Assembly (NCBI GenBank): GCA_019677205.1
Contig: JAAMXY010000020.1
Location: 1-26,388, forward strand
DNA from: Pinguiococcus pyrenoidosus
Taxonomy: Eukaryota > Sar > Pinguiophyceae > Pinguiochrysidales > Pinguiochrysidaceae
Direction of reading: 5' to 3'
DNA length: 26,388 bases
Shown: piece after piece, positions 9,801 to 20,910 of the stretch
How the letters are laid out: every line of letters starts with the position of its first letter
Position numbering within the stretch: position 1 is the stretch's first letter
Notes under the pieces: generated by a model
Database searches by the model: none
Told to the model about the DNA's origin: nothing
What the model saw: only the letters and a program-made list of their open reading frames with translations
Translations under genes and position numbers: made by a program

Positions 9801-12800
9801 TCTTGATCTTGAAGCCGTTCTGCTGCGCCACCAGCTCCTCGCTCATCTTGGCGAGATCCGGCCTCTCCTTGGTAACCGTGAGCGCCAGGAGCTGGTCTTC
9901 GAGCCCCGCCGCCGTCACGGTGAAGTTGATCAGCGTGCACTCGGCTTGGATCTCCGGCGGATAGTGCGGGTTGCTGAGCTTCGTGTGCAGATAGAGCTTG
10001 AATTTCGTGTGGAACTCGATCTCCGTGTCGCCCAGCTTGATGTACTGCTTGTGGCCCCTCTTGATGGCGGCTCGCTGGATCAGCGGCATGATCACGGCGT
10101 CCAGGCTCTCTCCCAGGTTCTCGATGAAGAAGGAATGGCCGTTCTCAAGGGAGCGCTCGAGCTTGCGCAGGTAGTCGCCCTGGCTCAGCCGCACGATCTG
10201 CAGGTTTCGCTCTGGCTTGCCTTCCATGTTCCGGATCCACCGGATCCCCTGGAGCTGCGGGTCGATGATCAGAGGCCAGCGGGCGCTGTTCACCACGATG
10301 GCGGCGTTCTCGGTGGAGACGATGTCCGCGGGAAGTCCATCGGTGTTCCAGGCGGCGATCTCTGCAGCGGAGCACAGAATGCGAATCACGTCGGAGCTCT
10401 CGCTCATCGGCACGAGGCCACCCTCTCCTGCCGCAGCGCCGAAGGCCTTCTGCAGGAAAGGCGCAAAGTTGGTGTCCATCAGCTTCGAGCGGAAGGGCTT
10501 CGTGAACGGGCCGATGTAGGAGATGAACGCAGACGCCAGCAGGACGTCGCCCATGAGAAGCTCCTTGTCACTGCGCAGCACCTGGATGTTTTCGCCCCAG
10601 CGCACATTCTCAGATGCAAGGGCCGTGGTAAGCCGATTCGCCAGGTTGAGCTTCCGCTCGCCACGGGCGACGCTGTCGATCGCCTCCTGCTTGTCCTTGG
10701 TGGCGGCGTCGAGCTCGATGGTCAGCTTCGCAAGCTTCGCCTCCAGCTCGGCCACGTTCTCCTGCACGATCTTCAGGCGACTGTTGGCCTCCTCCAGCGT
10801 GGCGTTGGCCTCCGCCAAAGCGATGCGCTTCGGCTCCACCGTGACGACGATGTCGTAGTACTGCACGATGTTGATGACGAAGCTGCACAGACCCGCAGCG
10901 GCCGAGTTCTTCGTTCCGATGACCTCGGGCGTGAAATAATCCTTTCCCAGGTACGGGCGCACTTCTTGCATGTTCAGCGTGGGAATGCTGCCGTCGTCCA
11001 CGGCCTGCTTGATGTTCTTCAGAGCGTCCATGTACTCAGGAATGTTGCCCAGGCACTGCTTCTTGGCCGCGCCCCACTCGCGGTCTTTCACGCGCCCGCG
11101 CTTGTCACACACGATATTGTGCCACACCTTGGCTAGCAGCACCATGGTAGCCGCGAACACCTCGTCGACGCCCGCCGGCGGCTTCAGCATCGTCTTGCAC
11201 TCCCCAAGCTCCTTCTTGTCCAGCGTATCTAGGGCCGCCATCGCGCTCTGCACGGCCGGCTCGGCCTTCGCCAAGTCCTCGGCGCAGCTCCTCTGCTGCT
11301 CGGCCACGTCCGCCTGGATCTTGGCCACCTGCTCCGCCTCGACATTGGCCTTTGCCGTCTCCACTTCCACGATGGCTTTCTCCTTCGACACCGTCTCTGC
11401 GATCTCCTCCGCCACGGCCTTCTTCTTGTCGGCTGCCTCCAGCTTTTCCTTGAGATCCTCCTCAATCTCCGCCACGGCCTCGGACGTCTCCTTGAGCTTC
11501 TGGAGCCCGTTGGCAAGACGCTCGATGGCGTTGTCGGCCTCCTCGCGCTTCATCTCCAGCAGAATTGAGTACAGCGAAAGCAGCTCCAGGTACGACTTGG
11601 GCGTCGTGTGCACCTCGCGGCGCTCGACCCGGCGGAACTCGATGGCGGCTCGGTTGACATCCTCGAAGCTCTGCGGCAGGAAGCTCTCGATGGCGCCACG
11701 CGTGGCGTCGCTGCCAAGATCCAGGTCCTTCAGGGCGAACCTGCCGACGCTGTACAGCGCCTCTCTGGGCCAGGGCTGGAACCAGTCGATGACCGTGCAG
11801 CTCACCAGGGCGGGGAACTTCCTGGCGCGATTGCGGAAGTCTTCGCCGACGGGCGAGAAGGCGAGAACCACATGGAGGTTCTTGCGGATCTCGGAAATGA
11901 AGAAATCCCAGCAGGTCTTCTTCTCCGGCACCAAACCTGCGGCCTTGACCCTCCCGGTGACCGCGTTGACGATGCCGTCCACTTCGTCCTGCGCGAACAA
12001 GTCTGGGATAAAGCCGCTCGAGAGCAGATCGTTCAGCAGCACCAGGAAGCGCTCGTTGGTGATCTGCGAGTCGGTGATCATGAAGGTCACGCCTTCCTCC
12101 TTCAGACCGGCGCGGTTGTACATGTTCTTCAGGTCGTCCTTGAAGTCGGTCATGCCGTAGCTGCCGGAGATGACGATCTGGTACACCATGTAGTCGCAGA
12201 TAAACGACGCCAGACGCGTGAGGCTTTGCTTGCCGCTGCCTCCCACTCCAACCAGCAGCGCATGGCCGCCCTCGGACAGGATGATCCGCGAGATGCGCGC
12301 CACGTGCTTCATGGCGTCCTCGAACAGCACGAGATCCATGGTCGCGTTGGTCTCGTTGTAGCTGACGAGCGTGTCGGTGAGCACCTTCTGCATGTGCGGC
12401 AAGTTCGGCACCTTGTCATAGATCTGCTCCAGCGCGCTTTCGGCGAAGTGGCAGAAGACCAGCAGGTCCGCGTTCTCCGCGGCGTAGTACTGCGAGATGG
12501 AGATCTGCGGGAAATTCTTCTTGCATTGGGCCTGCGCGATGGTGTTGTACTTGGACACGTCCTCCAGCGACACGAGGCGATCTGCGTACACGCGCTCACT
12601 CTCGTGCAGCCACAGCACCACGAACTTGTCGGGCTCCGCGAACTGCTCCGGCTCGCTGATCAGCAACCCTTGGAACACGTTGCTCAGATGGCGGATGTTG
12701 AACTCGTAGTGGAAGTTGCTGGCGGTCTTGCGGAAGGTCGCTTCGACTTGCTTGTGCAGGCCGAGCGCTGCCTTGATCAAGTTGTTGGACACTTCCTGGA

Positions 12801-15800
12801 CGCCCTCGACGAAGTGGCGGAGGTGCCCATCCAGGAAGGTCTGGTAGATGGTGAGGAGCGACGTGGGACCCGGCAGGCCGATGGCGAACGTCACAAACCA
12901 GCGCTGCAGGCGAGGGTTGACCTCGAACGACCCTGCCGTCGGGTTCATGCACGACACCACTTGGCTGTTCGAGATGGTCTTGGACGTGAGCTTGGCGAGG
13001 TCGTAGAAGTGCTCGTACTCCATGTACTGGCGCAGCAGCGCGATCGCGCTCTGGGTGTTGTACTTGTCGACCTCGGGCAAGTTGAGGTCGTCAACGAAGT
13101 ACACGAGGCGCGCCTGACCAGGCGGTCCGAAGTTGGTCCCCGTCTTTTTCTCCAGTGGCAGCATCATCGTGTTCTGCAGCACCGCCGAGGTGGTGTAGAA
13201 GTTGAAGTTGATGCTGTAGCTCTGCTGGACGCTGGGGTCGCTGCCGGCCAGCATCCCTTTCACCATCTGCGTCTTGCCCGTGCCAGCCAGCCCCGCGAGC
13301 ATCACGGGCCGCCGCATCTCGACGAGGTTCTGCATCCAGTAGGTGGCGGAGCAGGTCTCCGGCGTCTGCACCGTCACGCTGCTCATGTTCATCTTCTTGG
13401 AGTCGAAGTCGATGGGCACGATGTACGGCGACTTGGTCCACTGGTCGAAGGTGCTCGTCGCGGGGTCCAGCCAGTAGTCGAACACGGTCTCGCGAGAGGG
13501 GAATTTCACGCTCTTCCACTGCGAGCGCCAGTAGTCGCTGAAGTGCTTGCGGTAGTCGGTGCCATCGTCGGACACGCCCAGCGCCGAGCCGAAGGCCCAG
13601 ATGGCACAGTAGACGAAGATGGTCTCCAGCTTGGTGGCGTCGGCTGTGTTGTCCGGCGTGAGGCTGCAGTCGAGCATGTACAGCAGCGACGTTACGAGGT
13701 TCATGTCCTCCAGCTTCACCACGCTCTTGGTGTTGATCTTGAGCCACAGCAGCGTGTCCGCGATGTACGTGTCGAAGCATGTGCGAAGCGTGTCCTTGGC
13801 GTCCTGCGGATCCTCCCGCTTCTTGAGCCAGCTGGAGATCAGCGAGCGCCACTGGGTCCCATCCGCCGTCGAGATGTACAGGATGCCGGCGCGGCTCACG
13901 GTGGCCGGGGTGGCGTACACCAGGTCACGGATCTCGAAGATCATGCGCATGTGCGGCGCCAGAGGAATGCGCTCGTTGGATGCCAGCGTCAGCATGCGAT
14001 TGTCGTCCATCACGGAGTTCATGGACTCGATCCAGTTGGCGTCCAAATCGCCGTCCAGCAGGATCCACTTGGGCGTCTCGTCGGGGATGTTCACCAGATC
14101 GCGCATGATCTTGGAGAGCAGGCCGTCTTTCCACTCGCGCGTCGCGAGGGAGATGTACCCGTACAGCTCGTTGGTGCTCACGGACTTGGGGTTGATGTCC
14201 ACATACTTGGTCTTGTTGTTGGACAGCCGCCGGGCCTCTCGCAGCGTGCGCCACGCCTGCGACTTGCCAGCACCCGGCGGGCCCATCACGAAGACGCAGT
14301 GGCGAATGGCCAGCAGCTCTTCCAGCTGGACCACTTTCAGGCGGAAGTCCGCGTCCGGCCAGTTGCCCACGGAATGGCACGCCTGCGTCACATAGCTCTC
14401 CAGCTGGTCGTCGATGCTCCTCGGCGGGTCGATGCCAGGGAACAAGTCGCCCAGCAGGCCGAAGAAGACGGGGTTGTCCTCTCGCACGATCTTCGGGATG
14501 TTGAAGTCGCGCAAGGCGCGCATGAGCAGGTCCTGCTCTGGCAAGTCCGGCTCGGCCCGCTTGAAGGCGCCCGCCACGACCAGCACGCTCTTGACAGCGC
14601 GGAGGCCCCAGTCGTAGTGCAGCTGCTTGGACAGCAGCTGCTTGAGCAGCGAGTACAAGCCGTAGAACTTGGACGCCAGGATCTTGGCCTCCACAAAGCC
14701 CTCGGCCATGAGCATGTTCTCGCAGATGAGCACAAGGTCCGGCACCATCACGGTCATGGGCCGGAACAACGCCTTGAGGCCCTCCGGCAGCTCCGAGCGG
14801 CCCAAGTAGCCCGGGTTCATGGTGATGTAGGCGCCGCAGGTTGGGTCCAGGCGCACCTCGGTGCCTTCGATCACGATCTTCTTGGCGCCGGCCTTGCAGC
14901 CGTCGCACACCGCCTTGAACTGCACCGTGCACACCGACAGCACCTCTGGGATCAGGCGATTGAACTCGTCGAAGCAGCCCCAGGAGCCGCTGCTGGCCAG
15001 GCCCATGAAGATGCTACCCATGCTGCGATAGTCCATCTCCGGAGAGCAGTTGAACACCTGCGCCGTGGAGAATAGAGGGGGAACGGTGGGAAGGAGAGGG
15101 AAGGTGGGAAGAGAGAGAAAGAGGAAGGAGCAGAGAGTTAGCTCCTCATGTCACTGCGCATGGTGAGCACACCAAGGCCCCTTGACTTACGTAACAGCAC
15201 TTGGCCAACGCCGACGCCAAGTCCTTCGTGGTCTCGGTCTTTCCCGTGCCCGCCGGCCCGGCCGGCGCACAGCCCATCTTCAGGTTCAGCGCCTGTGTGG
15301 CCGTGACGTAAATGCGATCGGTGAGCGGCGTGATGACCAGGCGAGGCCCGTTGCCCAGATACTCGTAGTCATAGGGTAAGATGGCGTCGCAGATGGCGAT
15401 CTCCGCACGCTCGTTGCCTTCGCCGCGCAGCTGTGGGTCTCGGTCTCGGAAGTTTGCGTTGGGCGGCGGCTCTCGGTACTTGTGCTTGAGCTGCGACTGC
15501 CACTGAAAGGCGTCGACCTCCTGAACGTCCTGGCGGATGAGGTTCTGCACCACGTCTCTGCCGTGCGCGTCCATGGTGATGCAGGCCATGACGCGCTTGC
15601 GATCGCCCTTGCTGAGGTCGGACTGGGTGAGGCGGATGAGGTCGTTGAGCTGCTCGATCTGCTTCTTGTTGTACTTGCGCATGGCATCCGGGTTGTCGCC
15701 CATCGTGCCGAAGGTCTGCTCCACCTCGGCCACATAGTTCACTGCGAGCGTGAGTAGGATGATCTGGGCGGGGTCCGACGGCCGCGCGCTTTTGGGGTCT

Positions 15801-18800
15801 TTGTGCATGAGCCACTCGGGTCGCGACATCTCGTGATAGCGCACCAACGAGCGCTTGAGGTTGGCGAACAGCGTGGTCTTCATGGCGTCGAGCACGGTCT
15901 GCATGTAGATCTCCACCTTCCCCTTGAGAGGCACTCGCGGCTCAAAGTCCGTCTCTTCCACGCCCACGCCAGCGACCCACTTCACCGCTGCTGGACGGCC
16001 GTCGGCGTCGACGTCGTCGGATAGCACCAGGGTCTTGGTGGACAGGTACACCTTGGCGGTGTGCACCAGCACCTTGGCGGGCGTTCCTCCATTGCTTAGG
16101 ATGTCCAACAGGTCCGCCTCGGACACGAAGTAGTATCTGGGGAACTGGCGCCGGCGGCCGTCCAAGAAGTCCGCGAGAGACTTCTTGCACATGTCGAGTA
16201 GTCCCTGGATGTCTTCCAACTTGTCCAGCAGTCCAGAGGCGTTGCAGGCGTCGCGGATGTTTTTGACCTCCCACGCCGTCTTCAGCACCGCCTTGACATC
16301 CACGTCGATGGTCTTGAAGCGCTCGGCGTCCTCCGGCAGCTCTCGCTTGACTTCCTCCGAATGGATGAAAAGCGGCTCCAGATAGGACCACGTGCGCTGG
16401 ATCTCGCCCAGCAAGGCGTAGATGTCGTTGACCATGGCCAGTGCGCGCTGCCAGCTGCTCACTTCCGCCTCGAACTGTGCTAGGTAGCGCGACGCCAGCA
16501 TCCCCTGCACGGTGAGTTGGTCGGCCTCCAGACTCTCAAAGTCTTCCTCGGCGATCTTGAGGAGAGGGACGTCGGTGTCCTGGTAGAAGGTGGCCAGCCA
16601 CTCGATGCCCAGCCAGCGCTCGTCCAGCTCTTCCAGCGTGCTCTCCATCTTGCCTTCCTTCACCGCTTGGTCGCAGATCTCCTCCACGTCGGCCGTGAAC
16701 TCATGGAGGCGAAGGGCCAGGATGTCGCCGAGCAACATGTCTGGGTTGTCGTAGGGCGGCACGAACTCGCGGCCCGTGGTAGCCATGAGCTTCTGCCAGT
16801 GGCGCGGCCGCATGGCTGGCGCACCCAGCAGCTGCACCAATGGCACCGTAACCAAGAAGTCCTTGCATCGCTTGTCCACCGCCGCGAAGGCGTCGGACGA
16901 CTTCACGTCCTTGTGCAGCGCCTTGATGGCCTTCAAGTGGCTCTTGGCAGCATCTTCAATGTCCTCGGGCTTCATCTGTGCCCAGAGCGCCTTCTTGCTG
17001 CCCTCCAAGAACAAGTCCAGCTGCTCCGCCGCCGTCCAGAGCTGTTCGGCGTGCTCCAGCTTGGCCAGCATGTTGTCGTAGTTGGCCTGCGCGGCCGCGA
17101 TCTTGTCGGGGTACTCGAACACCGAGCAGAGGTGCTTCTTGGCGTCCAGCGTCTTCTTCTCCTGCGCCAGATTCTTGCGCGCCTTAGCCATGGCGCTTCT
17201 GGCCTCGTCCACTTGCAGCTCGGCCGTCCAGAACGGCAGCGAGTTGAACTCCTTGGCCTTGCCTTTCATCACAGCCTCGTAAGCCGCAATCTCTTCCTCG
17301 GTCTTGGCGGCCCAATGCTTGGTGTGGCTCACGATGCTGGCGGCGGTCTGCGGCGCCTGTGCCTGCACGTCTTGCCAGCTGGCGGCGGCACCGCTAACTT
17401 TGTCCAGCAGGCGTTCCACGTTGTGGCCCTTGCGTTTGAGATACGCCAGCGCCGAGCGGTTGCCATCGAGTAGCAAGGCGAGGTGTTGGCGCTGCTCCGC
17501 CACGCTCTGCAGATGCTCTTTCACCGCGATCAGCGATTCTCGCTGATCCTCCGCCACCGATGCCTTCAGGCCCGACAGGGTCTTGGAGCAGTACTTCTTG
17601 GTGCTGGCTGTGGACTCGGTCAGGAAGCGCAGCATCAAGCCGCCTTCCATGATGTTATCCGCCGCGTCGGCGTCGGCAGAGACGGACACGCGAAAGGGAG
17701 AGCCGGCGATGGGGCCAGCATACCCGGCGAAGGTGCCCAGGAAGTCTACATAAACATCGTAGTCGCCAGGCTCCGGCGCCACGTAGCTCACGACATAGGT
17801 GCCGTCGCCATCGTCGCGGACGTCCACATGTAAGCCTTCGTAGGCGTCGATGGCCGCCTGGCGCTTCTCTGCCAGCTTCTTCAGCGCTTCGTCATCGAGC
17901 GTCTCTCCGTTCTCTCCCATCTCTTCAGCTTCTTGTGGTGGCGGCGGCAGTCGGCCGAAGCCTCGAGGTCCCACTTCCACGCGAAACTCGTCCATGCCGC
18001 AAACGCGGTCCACGCCGTGCTTGTCCTTGGCCTGGATGACGAAGTGCACGGGCTGCGCGGGCGCCAGGCCTTTGAGCACGCCGGGCCCGAAGGCCAGCGT
18101 CTGTCGTGCGTCGGTGACGGCGAAGAACGAGAAGGCCAGTTTGCTGTTGGTGAAGGTTTTCTTGCCGATCTTCACGCGCACTTCCACCTCTCGGGGGCCA
18201 TAGCGCTCGAACGCAGGCGCCGCGCACTCGATCTCGCCGTCGCTCTTCACCTTGGCGCTGACCTCTTCAAAGCCGTCGGGACACGCAAAGCGCACGGTGG
18301 CCTCTCCTGTCACCGCCGAGAAGCCAATGCCGAAGATGTGCAGCAGCGTAGAGCCCGTGATGCAACCCAAGGTGGGCGCCATGCTCTCTACCGAGTACGG
18401 CGGACCCACCACCTCTGCCACGTCGCACATGTGCAGTTTTCCAAACCATCGAGAGGCCCAGCCGCCGAAGAGGAACATGCGTCCCGCCTCGGCGTCGTAC
18501 ACGATCTCCGAGTCCGCGCGCGGCGCCGGCAACGAGCCCACCATCTCCGGTCGGTCCCAGTGCTGCAGCCCCGTATCCAGCGCCATGAGCTCGTTGCTGT
18601 AGCGGCCTTGAGGGTTGGCGCCGTCGGACAAGTGACCAGTGTGGCCACCAAACACAAAGAGCTTCCAGTTCGGCACGGCGAAGACTGCGCAGGCTGCAAA
18701 GTGCCAGCGGGGCGGGCCCCAAGTGTCTCCCGAGGCAGCCGACACCTGTGACCATACGAGAGTGTTGAGATCCAACACATGGACGTCGTTGAATTGAAAG

Positions 18801-19600
18801 CAGGCGCTCCAGCCGCCGAAGAGATAGAACTTGTCTTGCGCCACGACGCATTGGTGACCTGAGCGCGGCAGTGGTCGTTCGCCTTCCGTCTCCAGCATAC
18901 GCCACTCCCAGGAGTCCAGGTTGAGCGCGTGTAGGTCGTTGAAGTCCGAACGAGCAAAGCCTTTCCCGCCGTAGCCGCCGAACACCAGCATCTCTCGCTT
19001 GTAGACTGCGGCGGCGTGAGCGCCACGAGGCGCCGGGACGCCCGGCCACGGTCGCGTGTAGACCACTTCGCCGCTGTCGGACTCGGAGGTCTTGGCGCTC
19101 GACGGCTGCTCCCACTTGCACGTGTCGGTGTTGAGGAGCCACACATCGTTCAACCGCTGCGCCGTGCTGTGGAAGCCGCCGAAGTACACGATCTGCTGCC
19201 CGTCCAGCACGCCACTATGCTTGAAGCGTGCCTTTGGCCAGCGAGCGCCCTTGGGCGCAGAGATCTTGGACCAGTACAGCGAGTCTAGCGAAGACACATC
19301 TAGCTTGTACAGCGCCGACGTGGGCCCGGGAGCTCCAGCCTGGTCGGAGCCGCCGAAGAGGAAGGCGAACTGGCCGGCCAGGGTAAAGGTATGGCCCGAG
19401 CGCTTCGTGGGCAGATCTCCCAAACACGGCGGCTCGGACCACGCCAGCTCTGCAGGTCGTTGCTATTGAGAATGGGCATCAGGTTGTCAGCGTCATTTGT
19501 GGAGTCTACAGACGTCGACAGTGGCAAAGAGAGCGACGCAGAGGCAGAGAAAGAGCAAGAGAACGAGGCAGGGAGAGAGAGAAGGAAAGAGACACACCAT
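6825..19600 (-). CDS. outer-arm axonemal dynein heavy chain, alpha-type (kelch-IPT-filamin)
   Basis: Inferred exons are 19600-19598 (ATG only, tentative), 19447-15191, 15057-7186 and 7085-6825. All introns are GT-AG and phase 0 (150, 133 and 100 nt). The product has about 4130 residues, slightly shorter than Chlamydomonas alpha heavy chain (about 4500). It is the ATP-driven microtubule motor of the ciliary outer arm. Order: six kelch blades (about 15-350; repeated FGG), IPT/TIG (about 360-440), filamin-type Ig (about 445-590), helical tail and DHC-N2 linker (about 880-1330). The AAA1 Walker A GPAGTGKTET is near 1397, AAA2 GPPGAGKSQ at 1679, AAA3 GLAGTGKTQ near 2009, and AAA4 GVGGSGKQS near 2356. 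Stalk and microtubule-binding domain span about 2590-2905, followed by AAA5, AAA6 and a C-terminal domain ending CPVYIT, RGPTYVF, W(V)LTGTAIL. An acidic Gly-rich insertion (about 3275-3325) lies between AAA5 and AAA6 segments. The kelch-IPT-filamin tail matches ODA11 (Chlamydomonas) and is also expected in ciliate alpha chains. The start codon is the least certain part. Confidence 0.96.
19448..19597 (-). other. putative first intron of the dynein gene
   Basis: The kelch frame is closed upstream by a TAG before any ATG, so an upstream exon is needed. A donor (GTGTGT at 19597) directly follows an ATG (19600-19598). A long pyrimidine-rich stretch and an AG at 19449-19448 precede the in-frame CTG at 19447. 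Splicing gives M-LAWSEPPCLGDLPTKRSGH, which resembles the Chlamydomonas alpha-chain start in length and in the W and RSGH positions. The alternative acceptor two bases upstream (after 19450) would need a phase-1 donor that I could not find next to an ATG. Confidence 0.5.
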
Positions 19601-20146
19601 GCTGGACGCAGCAGTCTTGTCCAAGTAGACCGCAAGACCTTTGCCTCACACTTTCCAGAGGCCAAGTCCAACAAGCTAGAGAGGGAACGCCGCCACCGAA
19701 GCAAGCCGAGTTGGAAGACAGCCCCACTCTACCGCCTCTTTCAAGTCAGCTTCGCGCGAACCTCTTGTGCCTTTGCACCAGTTACAGCCACGCACTTCCC
19801 GAGATGCAGAGTCCTGGAGCCCCCATGCGTCTCCCAATCACGGGCCGTCTAGCGTCTCGGAGAGGTAGCAATGTGGCTCTAGATCCATCTTTACAACGTA
19901 TGGAGCCTGGAAAGGGGGCCGAACTACATATGATATAGCCTGCAATGAAGAGCCGCTGAGAAACGGCAGGACCAGCATCTATAGCATGGCGTTGGCAAAC
20001 TTTGGGTCCCTCCCGCGGCTATTATGTATGCGGCAAGGGACACGAAATGGAGCCCCGCTGGGCGGTTTGATCTCTGAACTCTGGCCTTCTGTCCCTCAAC
20101 GATTCCGCCTCTCAAGTGTTGGAGAGTCTTGAGCGCCGAGAAAAAG
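19601..20146. other. divergent intergenic region (dynein / small gene)
   Basis: About 545 bp lie between the presumed dynein start (-) and the small coiled-coil gene (+). Short ORFs here have no recognisable domain. It should hold both promoters. No clear TATA box or other element was recognised. Confidence 0.5.
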
Positions 20147-20560
20147 ATGGGGGATTCCACCCAAAGCCATCGCGAAAATCAGGACGTCAAGCTCCCCGTA
20201 TCCCAGCGGTCGACCCTCGCCACTGGTCGATCGATTGATGTGCCGCTCGAAGCGAGCACTGCCAGAGAATCGATCCTCGATGCCGGAGAGGAGAAAGCGC
20301 CGGCGAGCACTGGTAGGAGTGCGCAGCAGGAGGGTAGCGTCTCCGCAAGAACGTATCGGTCAGACGACATGTCGATCGAAAGGGTCTGTAGCGAGTTGGA
20401 GAAAGTGCGCGCCGAGCGCAAGCTTGTTCTGAAAAGGTAGGGTACACGTGGCTTGTCCAGCTTCCTTTCCATCTTCGGGCCGGAAGCAGTACCTCAGCTC
20501 GCCTTCCTCCCTCTCAGACTGAATGAGGTGGAGTTGGCAATCGAAGACCTGGGTGGATGA
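20147..20560 (+). CDS. small protein with coiled-coil C-terminus, unknown
   Basis: Exons are 20147-20436 and 20518-20560, with an 81-nt GT-AG phase-2 intron (20437-20517) that has a pyrimidine-rich end. Splicing turns an immediate stop (AGG TAG) into AGA and continues with LNEVELAIEDLGG and a stop, giving 110 residues. The first half is polar and Ser/Thr-rich (probably disordered). The last 35 residues form a heptad-like helix: IERVCSELEKVRAERK, LVLKRLNEVELAIEDL. The helix is continuous across the splice junction, which is the best evidence that the intron is real. I recognise no family. The frame is open a little upstream, but ATG 20147 is the first Met. It reads away from the dynein gene. 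Confidence 0.68.
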
Positions 20561-20910
20561 CAACTACACACAGGGCAAGGAGCGATGCGCTTTTCTTTTG
20601 GCAGACCACCGCTCTCATTTATACAGCTAATCGTTCCATTCTTCCTCAACATGCATGTTGCCACAGCCTCACTGAGTGCTCTTGGACACAGCCCGCGGTG
20701 CGCTCTCCAGATCCTTCCGAACATGCACAAACGCACCCACCCACCCACACATACAAATTGAAAAGCAATGAGGCAGAATAGCACACAGACCAACAGGCCA
20801 ACGTACCCACAAACAGGCCACACCGTCACACACCACAACGTCCTTATCTGCGCCGCTTGCTATCGCAACCAGCGCCTTGTACACATGATTGTGGACCTTT
20901 CTCTGACGGC
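20561..20910. other. convergent spacer, C/A-rich
   Basis: About 350 bp separate the small gene (+) and the ankyrin-HDAC (-), presumably their 3' UTRs. The middle is C/A-rich with CCCA repeats (about 20729-20744), and AACAGGCCA occurs twice near 20792-20821. The membrane-like minus-strand ORF here is a by-product of this composition. Confidence 0.5.

Noticed and set aside
9499-11136. 545-codon plus-strand frame antisense to the dynein stalk
   Set aside because: It mirrors the coiled-coil coding strand, and there is no independent evidence for it.
11608-15075. 1155-codon open frame on the plus strand opposite the dynein
   Set aside because: It has no recognisable domain and lies entirely antisense to strongly conserved dynein coding sequence. 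GC-rich codon use removes stops from the complementary frame.
20494-20838. Minus-strand frame with hydrophobic Val/Cys/Leu segments resembling a membrane protein
   Set aside because: The hydrophobicity comes from translating the complement of a C/A-rich tract, and it overlaps the small gene's last exon.
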